A stretch of DNA of 64,000 nucleotides from Ficedula albicollis (taxonomy: Eukaryota; Chordata; Aves; Passeriformes; Muscicapidae), in contig NC_021675.1 of assembly GCF_000247815.1 (NCBI RefSeq), positions 61,868,462 through 61,932,461 on the forward strand. Direction: 5' to 3'. Positions within the stretch are counted from its first letter, which is position 1, and every line of letters begins with the position of its first letter. Of this stretch, positions 35,385-47,956 are shown piece by piece. Made by a program: the position numbers and the translations under genes. The notes under the pieces were generated by a model, which was given only the letters and a program-made list of their open reading frames with translations, made no database searches and was not told where the DNA came from.

Positions 35385-38300
35385 CTTTTTGCCTGATGCT
35401 GGATTGTTGTTTTATATCTTGTGCTGAAATTCCAAGTGTTCAAACAAACAGGTTTTCTCTTTTCATAGACCTACTAATGCCAGTTTAAAAACAAAGCAAA
35501 AAAACCAAATCTACTGAGATCTGACCCAAAGAAGAGATATCTTAGCCTTATGAGGTATAAATTAAAATACAGGCTATACTTGAGAAATATGAGTCTGAGG
35601 AATCTGAATTTCTTCTTTCCATAAGGACCAAATCTAATGATGGATTGGAAGGATTAATGAAGATTTTAGCAGTACTTCCATCTTGTTGATTCTAAGTAAC
35701 ACTCAGTGTCTAGAGAGCTTTGAGAACTCTTCTGATACCTATTAAGGACTTTTAGATTCTTTAGTTTAAATTTAAATTCAGATTAATATTCCAAATTAGT
35801 TTGCTATTTTGCAAATTTTGCAACCAGTAATAAATGCCAATTATTGTATCTGTACCTAATCAGATATTAATCAGGATAAGTAGATGCAGATTATTAAAAA
35901 TTCTACCACAATCAGCATGATTAAGAAAAGAATCATGAAAGTCTCAAGGCTGTTTTTCACAGAGTCTGAATTTGGGGAAATTTTTACCTGGTATGTAAGT
36001 TTATATGGCTTACATTTAACAAGAGTAACTTGGATCTGAATGAAATCTGAGGAGAGAAATTACAAAACTGTGCCTTTCCTCCAGCTGGGATCTTCTGGAT
36101 CTGACCTATTTCAAGGTAGTGGTTTTGACCATAGGCCACATGTTCTTTGTTTTGGACTTATTTCTATTCTGCAGTCTTATCTGATGTTTCTTCCATGTGC
36201 ACATTTAACCAGCCTTCCTTGGTATGAAACACTACACTTGTGAGGCAATGCATGGGAAAGATTTTTTGCTAGCAGGAACCAGCATTTTGCATCTTTTCCT
36301 TGTGTAAATTAAGTCAATAAGTAAAGTGTCTGGTCATTCTGCACTAATTTTAAAAGTGTATAAAATATTTTTCTCCCCCCTGCTTCTCTAAGCTTCTTTC
36401 TTCTAATCTTTCAAAATGTGTTTCTGTATTTACCTGAAGCTTCAATTAATGAAAGCTAAACATAGGTGGAAATAAGAAGACACAGAGGAACATCTTTGCT
36501 AATCCTTGGCAGGAGACATGATGTGTAGATACCTTTTAATGGCTTAAACACCAGGGCAGGGTTTTCTGTAACTGAAGACAAAATGGACTTTTTCACAGTG
36601 CACCTCGAGGCTACATCCCTCCCCTGACCAAGCACAGATCTCTGCAAAGTGCTCTCAACACAGCCTGATGGGTGTGTTTTTCTCATTTCTCACCAAAAGT
36701 TTATTGAAAGTGAAGCACAGGTGAGATCTGTGTGCGAAACAACTCCAGGATGGTTCTGGTGCTGCAGGACCCCTTGGGATGCTCACAGGTGTTGTGAGAG
36801 CATAGTGCAGGTAACACAGCTCAGGCTAAAACCACTGCTGAGGTCCAGGTGGATTAAGATTTTCTTCTAGCAGTTCTGTATTGCACAGTACAAATGTACA
36901 CTAAACTTAGATCTGTACTTCTGCCAAGTCACAACTTATAAATAAAAGGCTTCAGAGCAAGCCAATTTTCCTACTTAGTTTTAATAGCTAATACTCTGAA
37001 AGCCTCAAGGCTAATTAAACTGTTCATTGTCCTGCTGCATTTAATTATTCAGATATTGATCTAACATCTAAACACACAAGACAAAATAGTGACACATTTT
37101 ATATTTGGAAATGGAAAAAATAGGAAGCAGACCCTCTTTGAAAATCATTTAGCAGTTAATAACTGAGCTCAAAGAGCAGTTTCCAAGTGTTGATTTTTTT
37201 TTTTCATGAGCCACACAGACTTTTTGTCTACTTTAAAAAAATTGAAAAAAGAAGACGGGGAAAAAAGTAGAAAGAAAGAACACTAACAAAAAGAATCCAA
37301 AACAAACAAGCAAAACCTTACAGAATTACCCTTAAAACTTGCCTCAAATTTCTCATCTAGCTGAAAAAATACCCTGCACAGTAAATTGCCAAATCCTCTA
37401 CAAAGATGCAGACCAGTTATTTATAAAATCAGAACAGCACAGGGCAATCCTGTGTTCAATTCTGATCCTACCTAAGACAACCTCTGACCTTGGACTAATA
37501 AATATTTAGCTTGCCTTGTTCCTTCACTGCCTGAAAACTGAGCCTCATATGTTTCCCTCTTTTACTGTTGTCTTAATTTAGGTCCCATCTTTCTGATATG
37601 GGACTTGGTCTTGCTAGATACTTAGCCTTGGGACTGAAATAGAGCCCCACACAACACAGAACAAGCTGCTCTATAAAGACCATCTTGCCAAGGTTCTTTT
37701 TTTGAAAGATTTTGTGTTGTTCCTTAGGGGCTTTTGGGATTCTTTTTGTTGTTGTTGTGTTTTTTTAAATTTTTGTTTTGGTGCTTTCCCCCATTTTAAT
37801 GCCTTAGAAATATCATCTCGTTCCTAGGAAGCTTTTTCATGACTTTTTTGGAAAAGATATTTTCTTCTTCCCAACCACAATCTGTGAAGCTTTTGGAGAA
37901 TGAGAAACACAGATGTTCTGGGTCCACCAGCATCACTTCCACTTTCATTGTTACATAAAATAGAAAAAGAGAACCTGGGTTATTTGTAGTGGAAATAATT
38001 TATAATTTAGTCACTTACAGCTAACCTAGACACCCTAATGTGCACAGAAACTTATAAGTATAGCACACTGTCTCATCCACAGGACATATTTATGAAAAAC
38101 TGTGCCCTAATAGTGCCTAATTACTGTGAGGACAGTTCATGGCATGTCCAGAACATTGTTAGGTCGTTTAAAGGCAGCTACTTAGTGTGTTTTGATATTC
38201 CCAAAGTCGTCCAAGATATCTACATAGGACTTCAATTATGACCCAGGACTTTTGGGAGACAAGGTGCTGGAGCAGGACCATTCAATGCTACATGGCTTGA

Positions 38301-39294
38301 GTGATACCAGACACATCTCTCTGGCAACTGACTCCCACCTGCAAAGACCGTGAGACAAATGGTATTATTAATGTCTATATTTGTGGGTTTCTTGTGTCGT
38401 TTTGGTTTTTTCCCCCAGAGGACACACTAAAAAAGCAAAGTGATTTGCCAAACCATAGGCAACAATTCCCACTGGATATTATTTGTCCTGCTGGATGCAA
38501 GTCCTACAGTCAGAAGATCCCTTGGAGGAGAGCTAGTTCTCCTGCTATGGAGCAAGAAAAAGACAATTGTCATAGAGCAACTCAGTTGCATTAACTATCC
38601 CTTCAGTGATACTGCAACTTGCTTCTGGGGCACAAGTAAAAAAGATAATGAAATTAGCAGAAGACAATGGGGTGCTCTTGACACCTCTGAAATGGAGATT
38701 TCACTGCAGTAATGCAGGCTGCTGACCCAGCTCTCTTCTTGCAAGGCAGCACAGACCAGACACTCTGATGGGAGGGACAAAGCTGAAGCTGCTGCAGAGG
38801 GGAGACAGGAGAGAGCAACAGACTGTAGGAAAGGCTTCCTGTGCCTTAATCCATGCCAAGGTTGTGCTTCCACTCAAGACTTGATCTTGCAAGCTGTTAA
38901 GGTCATTAGATAGTTCTGGAATAATATTTTTGTTGGAAAGGAGTAAATTTAAATTTTTTTAAAGCAACATGCATTTCAGTACAATGGCTCAGCAGGGGAT
39001 TGACTTAAAGCTTGACAAATGGGAAACATTGTTTTACTCAAAAATGCAGCGTGCTCTGCCTTACACCACGAGGAAACATGGATTTTCCCTTAATTGGATC
39101 TAACACCAATTATAGGTTGGGTTGCTATAGGGTTATAGGTAAAATATACATACAGGAATAGCATGTGGCATCTGGTCATCATTGCACAATTCACTGGCTG
39201 GTAACTCCTATGCTGTGTCTCCAGCTCAGAGTAACTGACACCAGATAATACAGTTGGGATTAATCCAGGCCTCATGAAGTGTTCCAAAAACTCG
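35385..39294. other. AT-rich intergenic DNA, no gene recognised
   Basis: No frame longer than about 97 codons. Nothing recognised apart from A/T-rich low-complexity stretches around 37190-37320 and 37740. Confidence 0.65.
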
Positions 39295-39480
39295 GAGCTA
39301 ATTACCGGCCTTGAGATTCCCAGATTGGCATATGGTGTTAAAAATTGTTGTGCAATTGAAGGGAAAGCATAAATTTTGCTAGAGCTGCATTTTGCCAGAA
39401 AACTTGCTTTCCCCTCAGATTATTTATTGCTAATTGCAGAGAAGTGTCTTACATGTGTCAGTGAGTTTCTTTTTGAATCT
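39295..39480. promoter_or_regulatory. Candidate conserved non-coding element
   Basis: A compact run of regulatory-type words: TAATTACC, a CATATG E-box, TTGTGCAAT (C/EBP-like) and TTATTGCTAATTGC, in non-repetitive DNA. Recognition is by composition only. No conservation evidence is at hand. Confidence 0.2.
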
Positions 39481-39882
39481 GCTAGTCCAGATCCCGGTGC
39501 TCTTTAAAAAATTACCCTATAAAAACCATTTTCAGAAAAAAAAATCTGGTTTCCAGGCTGGCAATGACAGCAGAATTGACTGTCATAAACTGTAGCAGAT
39601 CACTTTGCAGTCACATTAAAATAAAGTTTAATAACATTAAAGCTTTTACGTAGTGGGAAATTCCACTTTAAATTCCCTCACCGTCTGTTGCTTAAAAGTC
39701 AGCCATGAGTATTTCCCTTCCATTTCTCCTTTGCTTAGAACGGTCAATGCACAGAGACAAGTTCTTAAAGGCCATACTCAGGGTGGGGTGTTGGAAGGGG
39801 AGCAGAAGGACCTTGGCTGTGCTGGAGTGAGGGAGTGGCGTCTGCTGATAGGCATCAGGGACTGAAATTTCACTCACCAGAA

Positions 39883-40134
39883 ACTGTTTTATCACAGTGA
39901 AATTATTCAAGATCTAAGTTGGTTGTTAAGCTTTTTCTCAATGAATCTCCCCTGCTTAGATTTTGGAATTATTGCTGGAATAATCTGCTGGAGAGTTACA
40001 GAATTTTAGGTCACTGTTTTATCACAGTGAAATTATTCAAGATCTAAGTTGGTTGTTAAGCTTTTTCTCAATGAATCTCCCCTGCTTAGATTTTGGAATT
40101 ATTGCTGGAATAATCTGCTGGAGAGAATTTTAGG
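39883..40134 (+). repeat. Two-copy 130-bp tandem duplication
   Basis: A unit starting ACTGTTTTATCACAGTGAAA stands at 39883-40012 and again from 40013. The copies are identical over about 113 bp. The second then lacks about 6 bp (around TTACAG) before rejoining at AATTTTAGG. The near-identity implies a recent event or a false duplication. Confidence 0.9.
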
Positions 40135-41509
40135 TGAACCATTTATTATTTATTTGTTTGTTTCATATTATATCTCTTTACTGCAACTGTCCGAGCCCTT
40201 CCTTCTGCCATCTAAACAGCACCATCTTCAGGCACATTTGAAACCTGTCCATTACCCAGCGGTGACCTGGCTGTTCCTTGTGCTGGGAATGCTCTTTTTC
40301 TGGTGCTGAAATTGCACATTTCCACCTCCTGGTTTTTCCCCGGGCATTATCTTTAAGTCTTGACCCTTGACAAAATTTTTCTATCACACCAAGATGCGAC
40401 TACCAACCCCCTTCCAGTTGCACCCATTTTGTCTGTATGATGGAATCTTTTCTCAGATGAGCACTCAAATTTTCTTTAAAGAGTTTCAACATTATACCTG
40501 TTTTATACTGTTTATTTCTATCATTTATTGGGATTTTTTTCCTGGTCTCCTCCGTGGAAAGACCAAATCCATTTTCATTTGTGTGTTGAAACAATGTATT
40601 TCCTCTTTCTGTTTCGTCCTTGAAAGAGACAAAGAGATTTCTAGATCAACTCTGCTTTGTTATCTACTTGTCTTGAACATAAATTTTTAACACAAGTAAA
40701 ATCCAGTTAAGTCAAAAGGAAATACATGAGTTATTAGGCTCTAGCAATAATGTTTGTTACATATATACACAAAAGACGTCTTTGCAAGTATTAAAACCAC
40801 AGGAACATGCAACGGGAGATACTCAGTACATTTATAATGCCATCTTAACCACCTACTGTTATTCCCCCTGCAAAATGTCATTCGCATGGTTTGTTTTGCC
40901 CACCCATGGTCTCTGTGCAAGACCGATTGTAAAGCGATTCATGTAGCTCTTTATGGCAATGTTTAGCCTCTAAGAAACATAGTAACTGCTTCTGCCCTTT
41001 GCTTGACATCTAACAAATGACGGGGACATGCAGTCCCTCCTTCCTGCCCTCTCCTTGCAAAGAGGAGGATAGTGCTTCACTTCCAGGAGGGTGCTCACAT
41101 CCACCATTGCCTCCACTGGATTTCCCCCAGTTCTGCGGCATCTCTCCAATGTGGGTCCTGCGTCTTGCAGCACTGACAGAGAAAGCACAAGATCTCCTGC
41201 CTTTGCTTCGTTAGATATAGACCAACAACCTGGTGACACTTGAGGTTTTCGTTAGTCTTTATTTGGGAAAGAAAGTCCCTCAGCATCAAAGCTGCTGGAC
41301 ATGCTAATTTTCAGTTGTACTGCGAGAGATAATTTTGTGGAAGTTTTCACATGGTAATTACAGTGACCATCTGCACGGTGTGTGCAGGAAATGCTGCAGC
41401 AGGCAGCACTCGCGGGTTCAATGAGAGGAGACAGAACATGTGCCGGGGCTGTCCCGGGAGGGGTAAGAGGTGGTGGGTGTGTGATCCGGACATTCGATGG
41501 ATTTTTTCT
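40135..41509. other. Intergenic DNA, no gene recognised
   Basis: Unique AT-rich DNA, with no recognisable exon on either strand. Confidence 0.6.
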
Positions 41510-42271
41510 CCTTTTATTTTTCCTTTTCCTTTTTCTTGTCCTCCTTTCAATTTTCCTTTTCCTTTTTTTCTTTCTCTTTCTCCTTTTTTTTCCTTTCCTT
41601 TCCTTTCCTTTCCTTTCCTTTCCTTTCCTTTCCTTTCCTTTCCTTTCCTTTCCTTTCCTTTCCTTTCCTTTCCTTTCCTTTCCTTTCCTTTCCTTTCCTT
41701 TCCTTTCCTTTCCTTTCCTTTCCTTTCCTTTCCTTTCCTTTCCTTTCCTTTCCTTTCCTTTCCTTTCCTTTCCTTTCCTTTCCTTTCCTTTCCTTTCCTT
41801 TCCTTTCCTTTCCTTTCCTTTCCTTTCCTTTCCTTTCCTTTCCTTTCCTTTCCTTTCCTTTCCTTTCCTTTCCTTTCCTTTCCTTTCCTTTCCTTTCCTT
41901 TCCTTTCCTTTCCTTTCCTTTCCTTTCCTTTCCTTTCCTTTCCTTTCCTTTCCTTTCCTTTCCTTTCCTTTCCTTTCCTTTCCTTTCCTTTCCTTTCCTT
42001 TCCTTTCCTTTCCTTTCCTTTCCTTTCCTTTCCTTTCCTTTCCTTTCCTTTCCTTTCCTTTCCTTTCCTTTCCTTTCCTTTCCTTTCCTTTCCTTTCCTT
42101 TCCTTTCCTTTCCTTTCCTTTCCTTTCCTTTCCTTTCCTTTCCTTTCCTTTCCTTTCCTTTCCTTTCCTTTCCTTTCCTTTCCTTTCCTTTCCTTTCCTT
42201 TCCTTTCCTTTCCTTTCCTTTCCTTTCCTTTCCTTTCCTTTCCTTTCCTTTCCTTTCCTTTCCTTTCCTTT
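41510..42271 (+). repeat. (CCTTT)n pentanucleotide array, about 136 copies, with a pyrimidine lead-in
   Basis: About 80 bp of impure C/T sequence lead into a perfect TCCTT repeat at 41591-42271. It is the complement of the AAAGG array at 15385-16804, so the two form long inverted repeats about 25 kb apart. The 300-450-codon frames are repeat artefacts. Confidence 0.98.
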
Positions 42272-42780
42272 TTCTTTATTTTAGTCCATTTTTTTTTGGT
42301 CTGGTTTCGTTTCTTTTTTACTCTGATTATTTTACTTTTTGAGATAAACCCGTTTTTCAAGTTCATTTCGTTTTTCCGGACCCTCTCGGCCGGGGAGCCC
42401 AGGTTCCATAGGAAGAAGCAGTGAGTGCTCGCCCCTTTCCCGGCGCCTTTGCGGAGCAGAGCCCGCCCCGCTGCAGCCGGGGAGAGGCGAGGAGGGATGG
42501 AAGACCGGGGACTAAATTTCTGTCCGGCCGAAGCAGCTTCCCTTGGCAGCTGGGAGGTGAATTCGGTCAGTCGCAGCGTGCGGGTGCGGAGCCGGAGCCG
42601 CAGGGCCGGGCTGGGGGCGACCGAGTCCCGGCCGGGGCTCATCGTTCCATCGCTTTCCCTCGCCCCAGGAAAATGATGATCATCCTTGCAGGAGAACACA
42701 GATGCGGGGTGAGGGCATCCTCACAGAGCCCTCCTGAAGGAAGGAATGTGTCTTCTTCCCTCCTTTAGCTTTATCCCAAC
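42272..42780. other. Small GC-rich block, no gene recognised
   Basis: GC-rich from about 42380 to 42680, next to the CCTTT array. A 115-codon plus-strand frame has no recognisable domain. Could be a small CpG island. Confidence 0.4.
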
Positions 42781-42789
42781 GCAGAGGGG

Positions 42790-42955
42790 TTTTTTCGTTT
42801 TTTTTTTTTTGTTCGTTTGTTTGTTTGCTCTTTGTTTGTTTGTTTGTTTGTCCTTTTTTTTCTTTAAAGTTATTTTTAGAGGTGTCTCTGTCTTTAGTGG
42901 CTGTTCAGAAAATTTCCACAGTATTCCATTTTGTTCAAATATTTTTTTTTTCTAA
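42790..42955 (+). repeat. T-rich low complexity with (TTTG)n
   Basis: T runs and about eight GTTT units (about 42809-42851). Frames are Phe, Leu and Cys-rich and not coding. Confidence 0.85.
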
Positions 42956-45900
42956 CATTCCCTGGGACAGGACCAAACACAGATTAGTCTTAAATTAAGT
43001 TACAAAAATTAGATGGCTACCCAAGATGAAAGATAAATTCCCAGCTAGATTGGTGTCATGTAGGAAGGCCTTGCATCCAGTTGTTCCCTACTCTTTTCCA
43101 GGTTTGCCATTGCACAGGTGAAGGTATTTTAAAGTCGTTTTGATCCTTCTCTAATATGTACATCCTCTGCCATTTCTCTGTTTTAAAGCCTTGCTCAGAT
43201 TCAAGGAACTTCTATCTGCTTTCATTGTTGTTGTTGTTGTTGCGTCCAAAATCAATAGCAGAACAAGTATATTTCTCTGATAAAAACCCCACAGAGGATC
43301 TCCCTGTGAGACATGAGAGAGCATCCGAGCCTGGGCAAGGAGCTCTCCACGAAATGCCCGTCACAGCTGAAGTGCTGCACACCGTTTGCAGCAGGTTTTC
43401 TCCTCTTACTTCTGCACTTACACCTTTCTCTTTTCCTCATCAATGGGACTGTGCAGAGCACATTTTGGATTTACCTGATTTACTTTGCTGTTACTGCCCT
43501 TCATATCACTCCTCTGAATTTTCATTTTCTTCATACCTAGAAGAGATGGTGTCTGTGTCTGAACTCTGCTCTTTCACATAATATTGCCAACAGAAACAAT
43601 ATTTTTAAAAGAGATAGGTTTAAATAAATGTATAAAGAATAACCAGAATAAAACATACACCAGATTCTTCCATTCTTGAAGGTAGGGTGTCTTTTGTCCT
43701 TTTTGCAGTCTTCTGAAGTCAGTAAGATGTAATTCTGAGTTGGCTTTGAACACAGAGTATCAATATATTGCTGACAGAATTTCCTGCTTCATAGAAAACA
43801 AGCACCTAACTATAATTTTTGCAGCAACAGAGATGCTAATCTGACTCTTCTGTGCCAAGTCTAGAATGTAATTATTGGCAAAGATTAACATTGCTTGTAC
43901 TTGTGCAACTTTGTGAGACACATACCAAAGGTCACTTTTCAGGTAGCCTGAGACCTCTGGCTGTTTCCTGGCGGTGTGATAAGTTGTTAATGGACCTTAA
44001 TACTGGGGAGAAGCAAATCTGTTCATAGGCTGAACATCTTGGGGGTTTTTCTTTTCAGAGCTTTTCTAGTTCTGTAAGATATTTAAGCCTCTGAAATCAA
44101 TTTTGGTTGCTTGGGAACTCATTAATGTCACTGTGAAATCTTACCTACAAAGTTCTTCAGCATGAGGAAATGCTGGAACTGACTTTGCAAATTTGTTCTC
44201 TATGATCATGTTTTGGGAAAGTTAGACCTACAAGCAATTAGTATTAAGAACACATGAAAAAATTAGAGAATACTGAAAGTCATTGCCCAGACTTTGGTTC
44301 TCCGAAACACAAACCACATGTCTTCAGGGTCTAGGTCTGAACATCAAGCTGAGCTAATTCAGATCTGATCCTACATGCAGTTATGGATAATTTACGGGAC
44401 CAATTCCATGCCCCACTAGTAGAACTGTATGTTTGTGGTATCTGCATCATTTTGATGAGGAAAAGAAAATTAAGCGTAATGTAAAAACATTTGTACCACT
44501 CATCTGGATGAAAGTATCTACATTATGTGAGTGGCAACATAATTTCTAGTAATGAAATAATTTCTCTGTCTTTTAAGAGACTTTCTCCCTCTTTTAAGAG
44601 GTTTGGCATGCAGATGCTAAGCAGGCTTGGCCACACACTTGCTCTCAAACAGTCCAAGTGTCTCTCTCCTACCTCAGCCATATCACATAAGTCTTTACTT
44701 GCCCAAGGGCTGCTGAATAATCCAAATTTCCAATATAGAGAAAACAAGGTGTCTTGAGCTGTGGTGTGATCACACTCACTGAGTCACTCTGGGGAATAGC
44801 TGCCCCAGATTTTCAGATTTTTGTAGGGAGTCCATTTTTTTCTTCATAAGCGTTGTTCACAGGAGCCACATCCTTTAGTGCTGCATCTCATTTCCCTCCC
44901 TGCTCATCTTTCCAAGGTACGTGCCTCACAGCCCCCAGCCTAATGGCATTCTGACATGCTGCTTGCAGAGTTGGGAAGCTTGGCTGCCCTCATAATGATC
45001 AACAGGAAAGAGTCTACAGGATAAAGGAAATCTGGAAAGCATGAGGGGTGAAAGATGTGCCTTTGTTTAAACTGCAAAAAGAAAAGAAAAAAAAGAGTAG
45101 GAAGACAGGGGACAACAGCATTCTATATGTAAAATGTGGGTACAAAGTTGCTGGTAATCACTTATGAGCAACTGAAGAAGAATGATAAATCACTTAAATT
45201 TGCAGCATCCTAGGAAACTAGGATGGAAATTCAAAACAGAGTCTGTTTTTTAAGAGGGTATCCAAGAAAAGGGTTTGATAGAAATCCCAGGACTTGTGGT
45301 ACAGAAATGAAAATCAGAAAAAATATCTACAAGAGAATATCTAAAGTGATTTACCTAACTTTGATGCAGAGAGGGGAATGGTGGGAGAGTGGCCTGGATG
45401 ATTGGGTGACTTCCTGGTTTCCCTTTCAGTGCTTCATTTCTTCAAAGCTCTCCCACCCTGGAGGCAAGACAACTCTTCAGCTGGCTGACAGCTGATGCAG
45501 GATGGAGATTGAACTCAGCTGAAGGGTGACTATGGTGGTAGAAATATGTTGATTCTTGTGGAACTCAGGCTCTTAATTCACATCCAAACCACTGCTGGCT
45601 TCAGTAGCTCAGTACCAAGCTCATCATGTCCATTTTGCTATGTTTTGAGGAAGTATCACAAGATTGGCCTCTTACCAAATCCATTACGTCTCTTTGAAAT
45701 ATTGTGACTATTTCAGCATGAGCTGTATGGCAGTCAGAGATCAGAGTGGCACAGAAAGTGATTAACCTCTTAAGTTCACTAGGTTATGAAATAAAAGTAT
45801 TAAGCTTTTTATTCTCCTCATTGTTGTTCACTTGAATAATTGTTACACAGGTTTTGGATATTGAAATTACTGCCTAAGAAATGGTCTCAGTGGAGCAGAA

Positions 45901-46338
45901 ATGATGCGAAATGGACCAACAAGTAAGATGGAGACCTGAGGGTTTTTTTTCAATTAACAGAATTACTAGGAAAAGAACTCAAAGTAGGAAGCACAGTACT
46001 GTTTTTCTAAATTCTGGTCACAGAGATCCTTTTATGGAAACAGAATGGGGGGATCAGCTTCACTATTTGACTGCATTTATTTGTTTTATTATGTTCTGCA
46101 ATAGATTAGGGGTGCTCATACATGCAATTATGGACCTCTGATGGGACATGCCACTAAACAGGAGGGAGGTGGTAACTTTTTCTGTTATCATATTTGTCTG
46201 CGGTGTAAGGGGGAGAATGTACACAAAGCTGAAGATGGTGGAATGGGTGGATGGTGAGGCAGAGAGAGGAAAAGAAAATGAATGGTAGATATAATAAGCA
46301 GAGAAGGAAGAAACAATGGCAGGATGAAGTTCAGGAAT
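42956..46338. other. AT-rich intergenic DNA, no gene recognised
   Basis: A short (GTT)n run lies at about 43225-43242. The longest frame (43156-43581, 141 codons) runs through it and has no known domain. No exon recognised. Confidence 0.6.
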
Positions 46339-47956
46339 CAAATAGGCTTGGAGTCATTGTGGAAAATCACTACTGTGTTATCTTGTGGTAAGTAGCTGAA
46401 GGGAACAAGGTGAGGGATGCAAGGATCTAAGTAAGAGAGGAAGCAGGCAGAGACATGGACTGGCATGGGCATGGCTGGAATTGGCACAGGAACGTGGCAG
46501 GGTTTGCTCAGAACAGCCCCTGGGCTTTCCTGCAAGTGCTGCTCCAGGAGTCACAGCCCATGTCTGTGTGTGGATTTTGGGCACTGCACAGCTGAGCCCT
46601 GGGGATGGAGGGTGGGGAAGGAGGATGCTTAATGGGTATGAGCAGGAAGGAGACGAGGGCCCAAGTTAACAAATGACTCAGCTGTGACGGGCAGGGGAGC
46701 CCTGAGGACAGAGAGCAGTGTCGCAGCACCCTTGCCGCCCGCTCAGCTCTTGCCACGCATCTCCCCACCCTTCCCATGTAACACATGGGGCCGAGGAGCC
46801 TCAGCGCCACCTCCTCCTGCCTCCACCACTCCCAGCAGCAGGAGCGGAGCCACCCCTGGCTGCTGCTGCTCTCCCTGGGAGGGTGGCAGAGCCAGCACTA
46901 TTATTAATCTGCCCTATGAATAAAGCGTCAGGAGGAACCATCCCTGCCCTAGGGCATCTCCAAGAAGTTGCAGTTCAGATGTGTGCTGCACTGGGTATCC
47001 ACCTCGAAATGGGTCAGGAAAAGCTGAACTAAAACCTGCCCATCTGCAGGGATTAACCCACGAGGGATCCTCTCCCAGCAGAGTGCCAGACCCGCAGCCC
47101 CAGCAGAGGGGAGCCATTAACCCACGAGGGATCCTCTCCCAGCAGAGCGCCAGACCCCCAGCCCCAGCAGAGGGGAGCACAAATAGGCTTGGAGTCATTG
47201 TGGAAAATCACTACTGTGTTATCTTGTGGTAAGTAGCTGAAGGGAACAAGGTGAGGGATGCAAGGATCTAAGTAAGAGAGGAAGCAGGCAGAGACATGGA
47301 CTGGCATGGGCATGGCTGGAATTGGCACAGGAACGTGGCAGGGTTTGCTCAGAACAGCCCCTGGGCTTTCCTGCAAGTGCTGCTCCAGGAGTCACAGCCC
47401 ATGTCTGTGTGTGGATTTTGGGCACTGCACAGCTGAGCCCTGGGGATGGAGGGTGGGGAAGGAGGATGCTTAATGGGTATAAGCAGGAAGGAGACGAGGG
47501 CCCAAGTTAACAAATGACTCAGCTGTGACGGGCAGGGGAGCCCTGAGGACAGAGAGCAGTGTCCCAGCACCCTTGCCGCCCGCTCAGCTCTTGCCACGCA
47601 TCTCCCCACCCTTCCCATGTAACACATGGGGCCGAGGAGCCTCAGCGCCACCTCCTCCTGCCTCCACCACTCCCAGCAGCAGGAGCGGAGCCACCCCTGG
47701 CTGCTGCTGCTCTCCCTGGGAGGGTGGCAGAGCCAGCACTATTATTAATCTGCCCTATGAATAAAGCGTCAGGAGGAACCATCCCTGCCCTAGGGCATCT
47801 CCAAGAAGTTGCAGTTCAGATGTGTGCTGCACTGGGTATCCACCTCGAAATGGGTCAGGGAAAGCTGAACTAAAACCTGCCCATCTGCAGGGATTAACCC
47901 ACGAGGGATCCTCTCCCAGCAGAGTGCCAGACCCGCAGCCCCAGCAGAGGGGAGCC
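46339..47956 (+). repeat. Near-identical 841-bp direct duplication
   Basis: Copy 1 is at 46339-47115 and copy 2 at 47180-47956, a constant offset of 841 bp over 777 bp. Three substitutions were found by eye (46640/47481 G/A, 46723/47564 G/C, 47019/47860 A/G), about 99.6% identity. Between the copies lies one extra 64-bp unit. Copy 2 then continues into unique sequence. Frames repeated in both copies have no recognised domain. Confidence 0.97.
47052..47179 (+). repeat. 64-bp tandem pair at the duplication junction
   Basis: A 64-bp unit beginning ATTAACCCACGAGGGATCCT stands twice in copy 1 (47052-47115 and 47116-47179) with about two to three mismatches. It stands only once at the end of copy 2 (47893-47956). 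The extra unit sits exactly at the join between the large copies. Confidence 0.93.
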
